The notes: generated by a model not told the origin, from the letters alone. Positions 16,564 through 25,596 are shown, numbered from the stretch's first letter. The stretch is DNA of 64,000 bases from CANJDH01 sp031430015 (GCA_031430015.1 JANPAR010000005.1:1-64000); one strand, 5' to 3'. Made by a program: numbers and translations.

Positions 16564-17400
16564 ATGGTTCCAATCGCAAACAATCCCAAAGCCCCGCCGG
16601 TAAAAGACGCGGCGCGTTACGTCTCGATCCACGACGCAGGCATGGTGTTCGACACCAAGAACGGCGCCTTCATTGCGATTCGCGACATCAACCTCGACAT
16701 CGCCAAGGGTGAGTTCGTCTCACTCATCGGCCACTCGGGCTGTGGCAAATCGACCCTGCTCAATCTGGTTGCGGGCCTGTCCACGCCAACCTCGGGCGCG
16801 CTGCTGTGCGCCGACCGCGAGATCAAAGGCCCCGGCCCGGATCGCGGGGTGGTGTTTCAAAACCACTCGCTCCTGCCGTGGATGACGTGCTTTGACAATG
16901 TGCATCTGGCCGTCGAGCGCGTGTTTGGCGCGACCGAATCCAAAGCACAACTCAAGCAACGTACGCAGGACGCGCTCAAACTGGTCGGGCTGTCGCACGC
17001 CGAGCACAAGCGCCCCGGCGAAGTGTCAGGCGGCATGAAGCAGCGCGTTGGCATCGCCCGCGCGCTGGCGATGCAGCCCAACATCCTGCTGCTGGACGAG
17101 CCCTTCGGTGCGCTCGACGCGCTCACGCGCGCCAATCTGCAGGACGAGCTGATGCGCATCGTGGCAGCAACCCACAGCACGGTGATGATGGTGACGCACG
17201 ATGTCGATGAAGCGGTGCTGCTGTCGGACCGCATCGTCATGATGACCAACGGCCCGGCCGCCACTATCGGCGAAATTCTCAGCGTGCCACTGGCACGTCC
17301 GCGTGACCGCCTGGCGCTCGCGCACGACGCGCAGTACATCGATTGCAGATCAAAGGTGCTGGAGTTTCTGTATCAGAAGCAGCGCAAGCAGGCGGCTTGA
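16564..17400 (+). CDS. nrtD: Nitrate ABC transporter ATP-binding protein (NrtD/NasD-like)
   Basis: ATPase of 278 residues that powers nitrate import. Walker A is GHSGCGKST, the Q-loop QNHSLLPWMTCFDNV, the signature SGGMKQRVGIARALA, Walker B ILLLDEPFGALDALT, and the switch His is in MVTHDVDEA. The signature SGGMKQ and the LLPW motif are typical of the nitrate/sulfonate/taurine subfamily. It is the last gene of the island; no reductase gene follows, and the next gene is on the other strand. Confidence 0.92.
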   Translation: MVPIANNPKAPPVKDAARYVSIHDAGMVFDTKNGAFIAIRDINLDIAKGEFVSLIGHSGCGKSTLLNLVAGLSTPTSGALLCADREIKGPGPDRGVVFQNHSLLPWMTCFDNVHLAVERVFGATESKAQLKQRTQDALKLVGLSHAEHKRPGEVSGGMKQRVGIARALAMQPNILLLDEPFGALDALTRANLQDELMRIVAATHSTVMMVTHDVDEAVLLSDRIVMMTNGPAATIGEILSVPLARPRDRLALAHDAQYIDCRSKVLEFLYQKQRKQAA

Positions 17401-17444
17401 TCAGACTTCGTGGCGCAAAGTTGACTAGGCGGGAACGCTGAAAT

Positions 17445-17507
17445 GCGCTCCCACCAACACTTCTAACCGATCACCTGCCGCAGAGGCGCTCCCACCAAGG
17501 ATTTCAG
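17445..17507 (+). repeat. Dispersed paired repeat (two units 41 bp apart)
   Basis: Unit 1, GCGCTCCCACCAACACTTCT, starts at 17445; unit 2, GCGCTCCCACCAAGGATTTC, starts at 17486. The two cores are exactly 41 bp apart. The same pair with the same spacing occurs at 28409-28473 and, inverted, at 59739-59799. It lies between nrtD and the TAXI gene and overlaps the last codon of the latter. Confidence 0.75.
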
Positions 17508-18910
17508 CCCGCCGCTGCAGCGAGACTCTGCCGCACATAGGCAATGTGGCCGCGCAAGGTATAGACACGGTCAGAGAACGCCAGCGGCACATGCAGGGCA
17601 GCCGCCTCGGCTTCGATCTCATCGAGCCTGGCGAGATGTTTCGCACGTTCATCCGCTGGCATGTCGTCACGCGCGAGATCACCTTCGAGAAATTTCAATT
17701 CGCCGTACCACTTGAAGATTTTGTTCTTCTGCCGCCAGAAGAAAATCTCCGGCAGGACCTTGACCAGCGGATACACCACTGCGACCAGGGGCACCAGCAG
17801 CACCAGCATGCGCTCGATAAAGTTGGCCAGCCAGAACGGCAGATAGCGTTGCAGGAACGGACGGCCTGTCTGGAAGTAACGCTTGGCTTCACTCGCGAGC
17901 GGAAAGTCGGTCGCTTTGGCCGAAGGGAAATCACCGGGGCGATGCAGCAGGCCAGGCCCGTTGTGTACTTCAACGGCGGCTTCGAGCAGCAGGAAAGCAA
18001 GTGCCGGATGCACGTCTTCGCGAACCACCAGGTTGGCGGTGCTCGCGAGCAGCGTAATGTCACGCGCCGGTAGATCACTCTTGAAGTCAACCACGCCGCG
18101 CGGCAGAATCACCGGCGACAAATAGGGGAAGCGTCGCGAGTAGCCTTCGGCCTGCGCCACGCTCATCAGGCGCAGCACGGGGTTGCGCAACAGCGCCTGC
18201 ACTACAGGTGCAGTGGGTGCAGCGATCAGAAGCACGGCGTCGAGCTTGCCCGCTTCGAGCAACTCGCGACCGGCACGACCTCCTTCAGGCGATAGCGTCG
18301 CATTGGCGTCGTCCACGCCCGCGGCAGCCAGCAACTCCAGCGCGACCTTGCGCGTGCCGCTGCCGACCGGGCCAATCGCGACGCGCAGGCCCTTGAACTG
18401 CGCAAAGCCCGTGATCTCCTGCTTGCCCTGATAAAACACCCAGACCGGTTCGTGAAACAGATTGGCAAGCGAGAACAGAGGCAGCTCGTCGGTTGGTTGC
18501 TGCAGGGGATTGAGGCTCAACAAGCCGAGACCGCCCTGCACAAACGCGGCGTCCACCAGCGCGCTGTTGTCCTTGAGACGTGCGAGGTTGTCGACCGAAC
18601 CATTGGACGGTTTGAGTTCAAGTTTGACGCCTTCACGTTCAAACACCCGTTGATAGCGCTGCGCAAACGCGTGATACGCGCCATCGGCGGCACCGGTGCT
18701 GAGCGTCAGCGTATCGGGCGGCGCAGGTTTGATGAAGCGTGTCGCCACGAACACAGTGAGCGCGATCAGCGCCACACCGAGTGCGATCACCAGCCACAGA
18801 TCACGCGCGACGCCGTTGCGGGCACGCGCCACCAGATTGCGTGCACGGCCCGACATGCCGGCAGGGCGGCGCGGGGTGACCGCAGGAGAAGAATCAGAGA
18901 GATTTTTCAT
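17504..18910 (-). CDS. TAXI-family TRAP-type solute receptor with membrane anchors
   Basis: Protein of 468 residues of the TAXI group of TRAP receptors. A first membrane segment at about residues 39-60 (LWLVIALGVALIALTVFVA) acts as anchor or signal. The binding domain follows with TLSTGAADGAYHAFAQRYQR, AFVQGGLGLLSLNP and IGPVGSGTRKVALELL. A second hydrophobic segment (ERMLVLLVPLVAVVYPLVKV) near residue 375 is followed by about 80 hydrophilic residues, so the C-terminal tail probably lies in the cytoplasm. This two-segment form differs from soluble TAXI receptors. No TRAP membrane subunit is nearby. The ATG is at 18910. Confidence 0.85.
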   Translation of the reverse strand: MKNLSDSSPAVTPRRPAGMSGRARNLVARARNGVARDLWLVIALGVALIALTVFVATRFIKPAPPDTLTLSTGAADGAYHAFAQRYQRVFEREGVKLELKPSNGSVDNLARLKDNSALVDAAFVQGGLGLLSLNPLQQPTDELPLFSLANLFHEPVWVFYQGKQEITGFAQFKGLRVAIGPVGSGTRKVALELLAAAGVDDANATLSPEGGRAGRELLEAGKLDAVLLIAAPTAPVVQALLRNPVLRLMSVAQAEGYSRRFPYLSPVILPRGVVDFKSDLPARDITLLASTANLVVREDVHPALAFLLLEAAVEVHNGPGLLHRPGDFPSAKATDFPLASEAKRYFQTGRPFLQRYLPFWLANFIERMLVLLVPLVAVVYPLVKVLPEIFFWRQKNKIFKWYGELKFLEGDLARDDMPADERAKHLARLDEIEAEAAALHVPLAFSDRVYTLRGHIAYVRQSLAAAAG

Positions 18911-18991
18911 GCGCCGATTAAATCACGATAAGCTAGCGCAAATTGAGACCAAACTCGATTGCCAAATTCTTCAGAGACCAAAGTCAGGCAT

Positions 18992-20146
18992 ATGCGCTGG
19001 GACATTTTTTGCAAGGTGATCGACAACTACGGCGATATCGGCGTGTCGTGGCGTCTCGCGCGGCAACTCGCGGCTGAACACGCGGCCCAGGTGCGTCTGT
19101 GGGTGGACGAACTGGAGAGCCTGGAGCGCCTGTGCGCCACCGCCGACGCCACACTAAATGCCCAAACCATCGACGGTGTCGAGGTGCGCCGCTGGAACGA
19201 TGACGCCGCGCAAGCGCGGCCTGCCGATGTGGTGATCGAAGCCTTCGGCTGCACGCTGCCCGACGCCTATCTCGCCTCGATGGCCGCTGCCGAACGCGCG
19301 CCGGTGTGGATCAATCTCGAATATTTGTCGGCAGAAAATTGGGTGGCCGGCTGTCATGGTCTGCCCTCGCGCCATCCGCAATTGCCGTTGACCAAATATT
19401 TCTTTTTTCCCGGCTTCACCAGCGAGACCGGCGGGCTGATTCGCGAACGTGCGCTCTACGATATGCGCGATGCGTTTCAGGCAAGCAATGTGGCCAAACG
19501 TAATTTCTGGTCGCGTCTGAAGGTGCCCAAGCGCGCGCGTAACGAGTGGCGCGTGTCGCTGTTTTGCTATGCCAACGCGCCAGTGCCGGATTTGCTCAAG
19601 GGCCTCTCGGCGCATCCGCATCCGGTGCGCCTGGTGGTGGCGCAAGGGCCGGCAGCGATACAGGTGGCGGACTGGTTTGGCACCTCGTCCGCGCCCGGTA
19701 CCCAGGCCGAGTTGGGCAACCTTGGCGTGTCGATCATCCCCTTTGTCGAGCAGTCTGATTACGACAACGTACTGTGGGGTTGTGATCTCAATTTTGTGCG
19801 TGGTGAAGATTCGTTTGTGCGCGCACAATGGGCCGGGCGACCGCTGGTGTGGCACATCTATCCGCAGGCCGAGAGCGCGCATGAAGTCAAACTAGCCGAG
19901 TTCGCGCGGCGCTACACCCACGGCCTGCACGAGCCACGTCGCGAGGCGGTCGAGCGCTTTCATCGCGCGTGGAATGGCCTTGATGCGGGGGCCGCATCGT
20001 TCGAAGAAATCTGGCGCTCGTTCGCGGCCAATCAGTCGGCGCTGCGCCTCCACGCAGAAGATTGGGCCTGGCGGCTTGCCGAACAGCCTGATCTCGCGGC
20101 CCAACTGGTTGAATTTGTTCAAAAAACCCGGCGCGGCGGGGTATAA
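18992..20146 (+). CDS. earP: EF-P arginine rhamnosyltransferase EarP
   Basis: Transfers rhamnose from dTDP-rhamnose to Arg32 of elongation factor P in the cytosol. The 384-residue protein matches EarP from end to end. The N-terminal motif KVIDNYGDIGVSWRLARQL supplies the two key Asp residues (Asp11 and Asp15 here), and FVRGEDSFVRAQWAGRP the Glu/nucleotide-sugar site. Other matches are WINLEYLSAENWV and FFFPGFT. The start is the ATG at 18992, directly before the conserved MRWDIFCKV; the frame is open upstream without family residues. efp follows 135 bases downstream, the usual order. Confidence 0.96.
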   Translation: MRWDIFCKVIDNYGDIGVSWRLARQLAAEHAAQVRLWVDELESLERLCATADATLNAQTIDGVEVRRWNDDAAQARPADVVIEAFGCTLPDAYLASMAAAERAPVWINLEYLSAENWVAGCHGLPSRHPQLPLTKYFFFPGFTSETGGLIRERALYDMRDAFQASNVAKRNFWSRLKVPKRARNEWRVSLFCYANAPVPDLLKGLSAHPHPVRLVVAQGPAAIQVADWFGTSSAPGTQAELGNLGVSIIPFVEQSDYDNVLWGCDLNFVRGEDSFVRAQWAGRPLVWHIYPQAESAHEVKLAEFARRYTHGLHEPRREAVERFHRAWNGLDAGAASFEEIWRSFAANQSALRLHAEDWAWRLAEQPDLAAQLVEFVQKTRRGGV

Positions 20147-20147
20147 T
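20118..20147 (+). promoter_or_regulatory. Sigma-70 promoter of efp
   Basis: A perfect TATAAT at 20142-20147 overlaps the earP stop codon, with TTCAAA at 20118-20123 eighteen bases upstream. Transcription would begin near 20154 and give efp its own RNA with a leader of about 128 bases. Confidence 0.55.
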
Positions 20148-20281
20148 TTTGGGTTTGCCGGGGCGCATGCGCATTGATTGCATGCCTGCGGGGTGCCGCG
20201 CTCAACTGACGCAACCCCTCGACTCTGCCGGCATCCATAGAAACAAAACCGAATCGAAACCGCAGAAACACTGGAACAGTC

Positions 20282-20836
20282 ATGAAAATCGCACAAGAAG
20301 TCCGCGCCGGCAATGTCGTCATGGTCGGCACCGATGCCATGGTCGTGGTCAAGGCCGAATACAGCAAGTCGGGCCGTAATTCATCGGTGGTCAAGATGAA
20401 GCTCAAAAACCTGCTCACCGGCTCGGGCATGGAATCGGTCTACAAGGCCGACGACAAATTCGAGATGGTCATGCTGGAGAAAAAGGAAGCGACCTATTCC
20501 TACTTCTCCGACCCGATGTACGTGTTCATGGACACCGACTACAACCAGCACGAAGTCGAGAAAGAAAACCTCGGCGACGCGATCAACTACCTCGAAGACG
20601 GCATGAAGTGCGAATTGACGCTCTATAACGAGCGCGCCATTTCGCTTGAGCTACCGACCTCGGTCGAGCGTGAGGTCATTTACACCGAGCCGGCGATTCG
20701 CGGTGATACGTCCGGCAAGGTCTTGAAGCCTGCCAAGCTTGCCACCGGGTTTGAGCTTGGTGTGCCGCTGTTTGTGGCAACCGGCGACAAGATCGAGATC
20801 GATACGCGCACCGGGGAATACAAGCGTCGCGTGTGA
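20282..20836 (+). CDS. efp: Elongation factor P
   Basis: Translation factor of 184 residues that binds between the ribosomal P and E sites and helps polyproline synthesis. All three beta-barrel domains are present. The loop at the tip of domain I reads YSKSGRNSSVVK with Arg at position 32, the residue rhamnosylated by EarP, rather than the Lys of EpmA-type factors. The C-terminal signature GDKIEIDTRTGEYKRRV is intact. The partner enzyme is encoded just upstream, and strong terminator hairpins follow. Confidence 0.97.
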   Translation: MKIAQEVRAGNVVMVGTDAMVVVKAEYSKSGRNSSVVKMKLKNLLTGSGMESVYKADDKFEMVMLEKKEATYSYFSDPMYVFMDTDYNQHEVEKENLGDAINYLEDGMKCELTLYNERAISLELPTSVEREVIYTEPAIRGDTSGKVLKPAKLATGFELGVPLFVATGDKIEIDTRTGEYKRRV

Positions 20837-20878
20837 TGCGGGCGGTGCGTAGCGCTACCGCTGCGCCTTACGATGGGA

Positions 20879-20930
20879 CGATCACCGCTTTCGGTGATCG
20901 ATAAAAAGCCACCTCGCGGTGGCTTTTTTT
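20879..20930 (+). terminator. Terminator after efp
   Basis: Two hairpins in a row. The first pairs CGATCACCG with CGGTGATCG (20879-20900). The second pairs AAAAAGCCACC (20903-20913) with GGTGGCTTTTT (20918-20928) over the loop TCGC and ends in T residues, a standard intrinsic terminator. It can also act on the minus-strand gene whose end lies about 40 bases away. Confidence 0.88.
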
Positions 20931-20972
20931 ATTGCTCAATTCGCATCATCACTTCTTGCATGCGGACATCCT

Positions 20973-21887
20973 TCACACGGTCGCGGGTGGCACCTCGATC
21001 TCACCCACAGATGCCTTGCGCGGATCGACCGGCGCGCCCCAGTAATCGAACGAGGCGCGGATCGGTTCCAACACGCGATGCTTGCGCGCACCGGTTTCGG
21101 GAAACTCCTCCATGCCAAAGCTGTATTCGAGCGTCAGGCCATCGGGGTCGAGGAAGTAGAGAAACATGCTGCCCGAGGGCGGATGCCGCCCCGGCCCGTT
21201 GACGATCGGCACTTGACCGTTGTTGAAGCGCCAGATCGCGCGGCCGATGTCATCGACTTCGGTGACCATAAAGTTGACGTGATGCAGGCCGCGTGCCTTG
21301 CCGTTGCCGATGCCCAATGAATGATGAAACGGATTGGGGAAGCAGCGCGTGAACGTGACCGCATCTTCGATCACATCCGAAATCTGAAAGTTGAGCACCT
21401 CGTTGAAAAAGGTGACAGCTTCGGCATAGGCAGGCGTGCGCAACACCACGTGACCGAGACGCTGGATCTTGGCCACCGTGGGCACATAGGGCTGACCACC
21501 GAACTCGCGCATATGGTCGTAAAACTCGAAGGTCGCGCCGGTGTGCGCTTCGTGCAAGCGAATGCTGCGGCGCTGATGAAAGCGCGCCGACTCTTCGGCC
21601 GGCACTTCCCACACGTTCTGCTTGTGGGTCTTGAGATGCTGGAACAGCCGTTCCAGCTCTGTTGCCGATTCCATCTCGAAGCCGATGCGTTTAAGACCCG
21701 GCTTCGCGCCCTCGAACAGCATGACATTGTGATGATCCCAGTCGCAGCGGAAAAATACCAGCTCGCCGGCACCGCTGCGCTCGTTCTCCACCGGCTGCAG
21801 GCCAAGTGTGTCGCGATAGAACGCGGTGGAACGTTTCAGGTCGGTCACGTTCAGCGCGACGTAGCCGAGCTTTTTGTAGCGGATCAT
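20973..21887 (-). CDS. VOC-family extradiol-type dioxygenase
   Basis: Two-module vicinal-oxygen-chelate protein of 304 residues, the architecture of type I extradiol ring-cleaving dioxygenases that open catechols beside the hydroxyl pair. The N-terminal module begins KLGYVALNVTDLKRSTAFYR. The C-terminal module carries the three expected Fe ligands: His in RLGHVVLRT, His in GLHHVNFMV and Glu in LTLEYSFGM. It is downstream of a Bug receptor, a diol-type dehydrogenase and a Rieske oxygenase on the same strand, the classical order of reactions for aromatic ring hydroxylation then cleavage. The true diol is unknown. Confidence 0.85.
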   Translation of the reverse strand: MIRYKKLGYVALNVTDLKRSTAFYRDTLGLQPVENERSGAGELVFFRCDWDHHNVMLFEGAKPGLKRIGFEMESATELERLFQHLKTHKQNVWEVPAEESARFHQRRSIRLHEAHTGATFEFYDHMREFGGQPYVPTVAKIQRLGHVVLRTPAYAEAVTFFNEVLNFQISDVIEDAVTFTRCFPNPFHHSLGIGNGKARGLHHVNFMVTEVDDIGRAIWRFNNGQVPIVNGPGRHPPSGSMFLYFLDPDGLTLEYSFGMEEFPETGARKHRVLEPIRASFDYWGAPVDPRKASVGEIEVPPATV

Positions 21888-21942
21888 GGAGGGCTTCCTT
21901 TGTGCCGTTGGCCGCGCGCCGCTGGCTTCTTCAGATCATGCA

Positions 21943-22917
21943 TCACTCAAACTTCGCGCCTGACTCTTTGACCACCCGCGTCCATTGCGCCAACTCGGCG
22001 GCGATGATGCGGGCGAATTGGTCAGGCGTATTCGACACCGCATCGGTAGACAAATCGCCAAACGCCTTTTTCACATTCGGCCGCAGTACCGACTTGACCA
22101 CGGCGTCGTTCAACCTGGCGATAACTTCAGGCGCCGTGCCTGCCGGCGCGAGCAGACCGAACCAAACGGTGCCGTTGAAGCCAGATACCACGTCGGCCAC
22201 CACCGGCACGCCAGGCGCAAGCTCAGTCGGCTTGTCGGTCGCAATCGCCAGCACCTTGAGCTTGCCCGCACGCGCGTGCGGCAGTCCATCGAGGCCGGTC
22301 ATGAACATCACCTGGACTTCGCCGCCAATGAATCCCAGCATCGCCGGTGCGCCGCCTTTGTAGGGCACGTGCAGCATCTTCAAGCCGGTGACAAAGTTGA
22401 AGTACTCGCCAATCAAATGGGATGCTGACGCAATGCCGACCGAGCCAAAGTTGTATTTGCCCGGGTTGGCCTTGACCAGATCGAGCAACTCTTTGACGTT
22501 GTTCACCGGCATCGACGGATGCACCGCAAGAAACAGCGGCACATTGCCCACGAGTGACACCGGCGCGAAATCCTTGATCGGATCGTACGGTGCCTTCTTG
22601 ATCGCCGGCCCCATCGAGTTCGGCCCGGAGTTGCCGAAGGTCAACGTGTAGCCGTCGGGCGCGGCCTTGGCTACGGCATCGGTACCGATGATGCCGCCGG
22701 CACCGGCCTTGTTGTCGATGATGACCGGCTGACCGAGAATTTCGGACAGCGGCTGCTGGATGATGCGCGCCATCTGATCCGTCGCGCCGCCGGCCGGGTA
22801 CGGCACGACGATACGGATCGGGCGATTGGGATAGCCCTGTGCGAGCACGGCGCTGCACAACATGGCAGCTAGAGCGCCCAGTGCCGCGCGCCAACCACCA
22901 ATGCCAAGTCGATTCAT
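21943..22917 (-). CDS. Bug-type periplasmic receptor
   Basis: Exported receptor of 324 residues with signal GALAAMLCSAVLAQGYP and motifs YPNRPIRIVVPYPAGGATD, DNKAGAGGIIGTDAVAKAAP, GSVGIASASHLIGEYF and MLHVPYKGGAPAMLG. The ATG at 22917 with GGGAGAG seven bases upstream is preferred; an in-frame ATG at 22941 overlaps the stop of the SDR gene as ATGA and could give a coupled longer form. It is embedded in the Rieske/extradiol operon, so its ligand may be the aromatic growth substrate (inference). Confidence 0.92.
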   Translation of the reverse strand: MNRLGIGGWRAALGALAAMLCSAVLAQGYPNRPIRIVVPYPAGGATDQMARIIQQPLSEILGQPVIIDNKAGAGGIIGTDAVAKAAPDGYTLTFGNSGPNSMGPAIKKAPYDPIKDFAPVSLVGNVPLFLAVHPSMPVNNVKELLDLVKANPGKYNFGSVGIASASHLIGEYFNFVTGLKMLHVPYKGGAPAMLGFIGGEVQVMFMTGLDGLPHARAGKLKVLAIATDKPTELAPGVPVVADVVSGFNGTVWFGLLAPAGTAPEVIARLNDAVVKSVLRPNVKKAFGDLSTDAVSNTPDQFARIIAAELAQWTRVVKESGAKFE

Positions 22918-22937
22918 CTGCTCTCTCCCATTTCCGC

Positions 22938-23711
22938 TCATGGCATCGCGCTGCCGCCGTTGATACTGATCTCTTGCCCGGTGATGAAGCCGGTCTCACG
23001 CTTGGCCAGAAAGCACACGGCATCGACGACCTCGTCAATCGCCACGCCACGGCCCTTCGGAATCACCCGCTCGAACTTATCCGCCAGCACGGGGTCACTT
23101 TTCTTCAGTGCTTCAAAACGCGAGGTGTGGATCAGGCACGGCGACACGGTATTGATGGTGATGTCGTGCGCCGCAAAGTCACGCGCCAGCGCCACGCTCA
23201 TGCCGACCACGCCACCCTTGGCCGCGTTGTAACCGGCGTGGTTGGGAATGCCGGTGCGCAAGGAGTCGGCGCCGATATTCACAATACGCCCGAAGTTTTG
23301 CGCAATCATGTGCGGCAGCACCTTGTGGCAGCACCAGATCGCCGTCCACAAATTGCGGTCGATGGTTTCCTTGAACGATGCGGCATCGTGTTCGAGGAAG
23401 GGCTTGATGATGCCGCCACCTGCGTTGTTGATGAGGATGTCGATGCGGCCCCATGCGGCCATCGTCTCGGCCACCATACGTTTGACGTTGTCTTCCACCG
23501 CGAGCGAACCAGTGAAGCTAAGAGTGGCCACACCAGTCTCCGCGCTGATCTCGCTGGCCGACTCCGCCACTTTAGGATCGACATCCGACACCATCACACG
23601 CGCGCCACCAGCGGCGAGGCGTTGTGCGATTGCGCGACCGAGGCCGCCTGTGCCCTTGCCTGCGCCGGTGACGATGGCGACCTGCCCTGCGTAAAGAGTT
23701 GACTCGCTCAC
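22938..23711 (-). CDS. Short-chain dehydrogenase/reductase (possible cis-diol dehydrogenase)
   Basis: NAD(P)-dependent SDR of 257 residues. The cofactor motif is VTGAGKGTGGLGRAIA, the structural motif INNAGGG and the active-site Tyr/Lys are in GYNAAKGGVVG. The C-terminal ending ETGFITGQEISINGGSAMP is standard. It starts with GTG at 23711 after AAGG, ten bases after the oxygenase beta-subunit gene. In Rieske operons this gene class oxidises the cis-dihydrodiol to a catechol, which the VOC dioxygenase at 20973-21887 could then cleave. Alternatively it acts on a hydroxyacyl-CoA. Confidence 0.88.
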   Translation of the reverse strand: MSESTLYAGQVAIVTGAGKGTGGLGRAIAQRLAAGGARVMVSDVDPKVAESASEISAETGVATLSFTGSLAVEDNVKRMVAETMAAWGRIDILINNAGGGIIKPFLEHDAASFKETIDRNLWTAIWCCHKVLPHMIAQNFGRIVNIGADSLRTGIPNHAGYNAAKGGVVGMSVALARDFAAHDITINTVSPCLIHTSRFEALKKSDPVLADKFERVIPKGRGVAIDEVVDAVCFLAKRETGFITGQEISINGGSAMP

Positions 23712-23721
23712 TGGTGCCGCC

Positions 23722-24270
23722 TTACAGAATGATGCTCACTTTGCCTTGCGGCCGCAACGTGTCGACATCGAGCACGGCGCGCTTGCTGCGGATTTTGAAT
23801 CCGCCGGCCGCAGCGACCAGACGGTAAAGGCTGTGGCCGGGGTAAATATCGTTGACACCATTCTTGGAGCGGTAGACCACGAAGTTGCACTTGACGTCAA
23901 CGATCGCGCCATCTTGGGTGATGCGCACATTGGTGACTAGGTGGCGCGTGCGCGAATGTGGAAATTCGGCATGCGCTGCTTTTTTTCCCAGACGCTTGGC
24001 GCGTTCACCGAGGCGATGCCGGTCGTCATAGACCAGGAACAAATGTTTGCCCGGATCACCATCAGGCAGGTCGGTCGGCGGAATCAGATACTCGCCGTCA
24101 TCGGTAAACAAATTGGCCCAGGCATCGAGTTGCCAGGTATCGAGTAGCTCTGCTTCGTGAAACAAGAAGTCCTCGACCTCACTGCGCGTGACGGCAGATG
24201 GCCCAGGAGCAGCACTGGGAGCCGCTGATCGGCCTGTGGTCGTTGCGATGGCGGCCCGACTCATTGTCAT
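23722..24270 (-). CDS. Aromatic-ring-hydroxylating dioxygenase, beta subunit
   Basis: Small subunit of 182 residues, SnoaL/cystatin-like fold, which trimerises and supports the catalytic alpha subunit. Family features are VEDFLFHEAELLDTWQLDAW, LFTDDGEYLIPPTD, PHSRTRHLVTNVRI and the C-terminal KRAVLDVDTLRPQGKVSIIL. The ATG at 24270 overlaps the alpha-subunit stop as ATGA, so the two are translationally coupled. A 20-residue Ala/Ser-rich extension precedes the conserved domain. Confidence 0.92.
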   Translation of the reverse strand: MTMSRAAIATTTGRSAAPSAAPGPSAVTRSEVEDFLFHEAELLDTWQLDAWANLFTDDGEYLIPPTDLPDGDPGKHLFLVYDDRHRLGERAKRLGKKAAHAEFPHSRTRHLVTNVRITQDGAIVDVKCNFVVYRSKNGVNDIYPGHSLYRLVAAAGGFKIRSKRAVLDVDTLRPQGKVSIIL

Positions 24271-25577
24271 ACCTCGGCTCCCGCGAGCAAATCACGCCAG
24301 CGCCGCCAGAAGGTGCGCATCTGCAACTCGTCCTGTTTGGCCGGGCTGTCACCGTCTTCGGTGAGCATGCCGCGCGAGAGATCGTTCCACTCCACACCAG
24401 CGTGTGCCTGATAGCCCTTCTGGCACAGCTCGAGCATTTCCTGATCGTCCGGTGTGGCAAAGCCGCCAGGCCCGAGAAATTCGAGATAGTTGCGGATGCG
24501 CAAATCACGCAGGCGCTGGCTCTCGCCACGCGGCGCCAGTGCCCACGCGGTGACTTCAAAGTAGTCCGGCGCGCTTGGATAAAACGTGCGCACCGTCAGC
24601 GCGCCCACATCGTTGACCACCAGGTTGGGGAAGATCAGCAGATTGCGGTCACCGTGGCAAATGAAGTCGGCCCGCTCCTGCCCGATGCGCCCGACCATGC
24701 TCTCAAACACGGCATCGAGCTCTGCCTTGATGTCCTCCCCCCAAGAAGGCATGGCGCGCGCGCAGGGGCGGCCCCAAGGCGTACCCCAGATCGACTCGGA
24801 CACGCTGTGGCCGCGCTGAAGATTGCGCACGCGGCCAAAGCCCTTGGCTGAATACAGGTTGTGTACCGAGCCTTCACGCGCCTTGATGTAGTCCATGTAG
24901 GTGGCGTGCGTGGTGTCGGCGTGATAGCCATCGGCGCTGTTCTCCTGCAACAGTTTCCAGTTGGCCTTGGCGCAATAGGTCTGCGTGCCACCGAGGATCT
25001 CCATGCCGTCGCCGGCCGCGCCATGCTGCGAGGCCATACGCAAATAGTCGCCCGCATCGGCGAGGTAATCAGCGAGCGAGATCACATCCTGCGCGAAGCT
25101 CACAAAAATGAATCCGCAAAATTCGTCGAAGTGCGGCACTTCGCGCAAATTCAATTCGCCCGCAGCGTTGCACGCAGGGGCATAGGACTCGGGGAGAGGC
25201 TGGTGTACCAGTTTGCCGTCAGCAGCATAGGTCCAGCCGTGATACGGGCATGAAAAGTTGTTCGCGCGCCCCTGATGTTCGCGGCACACCATTGCGCCAC
25301 GATGGGTGCAACTGTTGAAGAACACATGCAGCTTGCCCGCGCGGTCGCGGTTGATGATGAGCGGCCGCCCCGCCACCGGGCGCGACACAAACTGCCCCGG
25401 CTCCATCACCTCGGACACGTGCGCCGCGTAGAGCCAGCAGCGGCCAAAGATGCGCTCGCGCTCCAACTCAAAAATGGGTTGATCTACAAACGCGCGGCGG
25501 TGGATGCGGAATACGCCTGCATCCTTGTCGTCACGCACTGCCCAACTGATCGGATCAAAACCTGCTTGCTGATTCAT
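24267..25577 (-). CDS. Aromatic-ring-hydroxylating dioxygenase, Rieske alpha subunit
   Basis: Catalytic subunit of 436 residues that adds both O atoms of O2 to an aromatic ring. The Rieske 2Fe-2S site is CTHRGAMVC with SCPYHGW (about residues 90-113). The mononuclear iron site is in SADGYHADTTH, the D-x2-H-x4-H pattern with the bridging Asp. The ATG at 25577 follows GAGGTG and is preferred to an upstream in-frame GTG. No ferredoxin or reductase gene is in this operon, so electrons must come from elsewhere. The substrate could be benzoate-like or a polycyclic acid; sequence alone does not decide. Confidence 0.93.
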   Translation of the reverse strand: MNQQAGFDPISWAVRDDKDAGVFRIHRRAFVDQPIFELERERIFGRCWLYAAHVSEVMEPGQFVSRPVAGRPLIINRDRAGKLHVFFNSCTHRGAMVCREHQGRANNFSCPYHGWTYAADGKLVHQPLPESYAPACNAAGELNLREVPHFDEFCGFIFVSFAQDVISLADYLADAGDYLRMASQHGAAGDGMEILGGTQTYCAKANWKLLQENSADGYHADTTHATYMDYIKAREGSVHNLYSAKGFGRVRNLQRGHSVSESIWGTPWGRPCARAMPSWGEDIKAELDAVFESMVGRIGQERADFICHGDRNLLIFPNLVVNDVGALTVRTFYPSAPDYFEVTAWALAPRGESQRLRDLRIRNYLEFLGPGGFATPDDQEMLELCQKGYQAHAGVEWNDLSRGMLTEDGDSPAKQDELQMRTFWRRWRDLLAGAEV

Positions 25578-25596
25578 GTCGAGCACCTCATTGCAT

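Noticed and set aside
17445..17507. Paired repeats as a short CRISPR array
   Set aside because: Only two units per locus, the units differ from each other in a constant way, and the same pair occurs at distant loci in both orientations.
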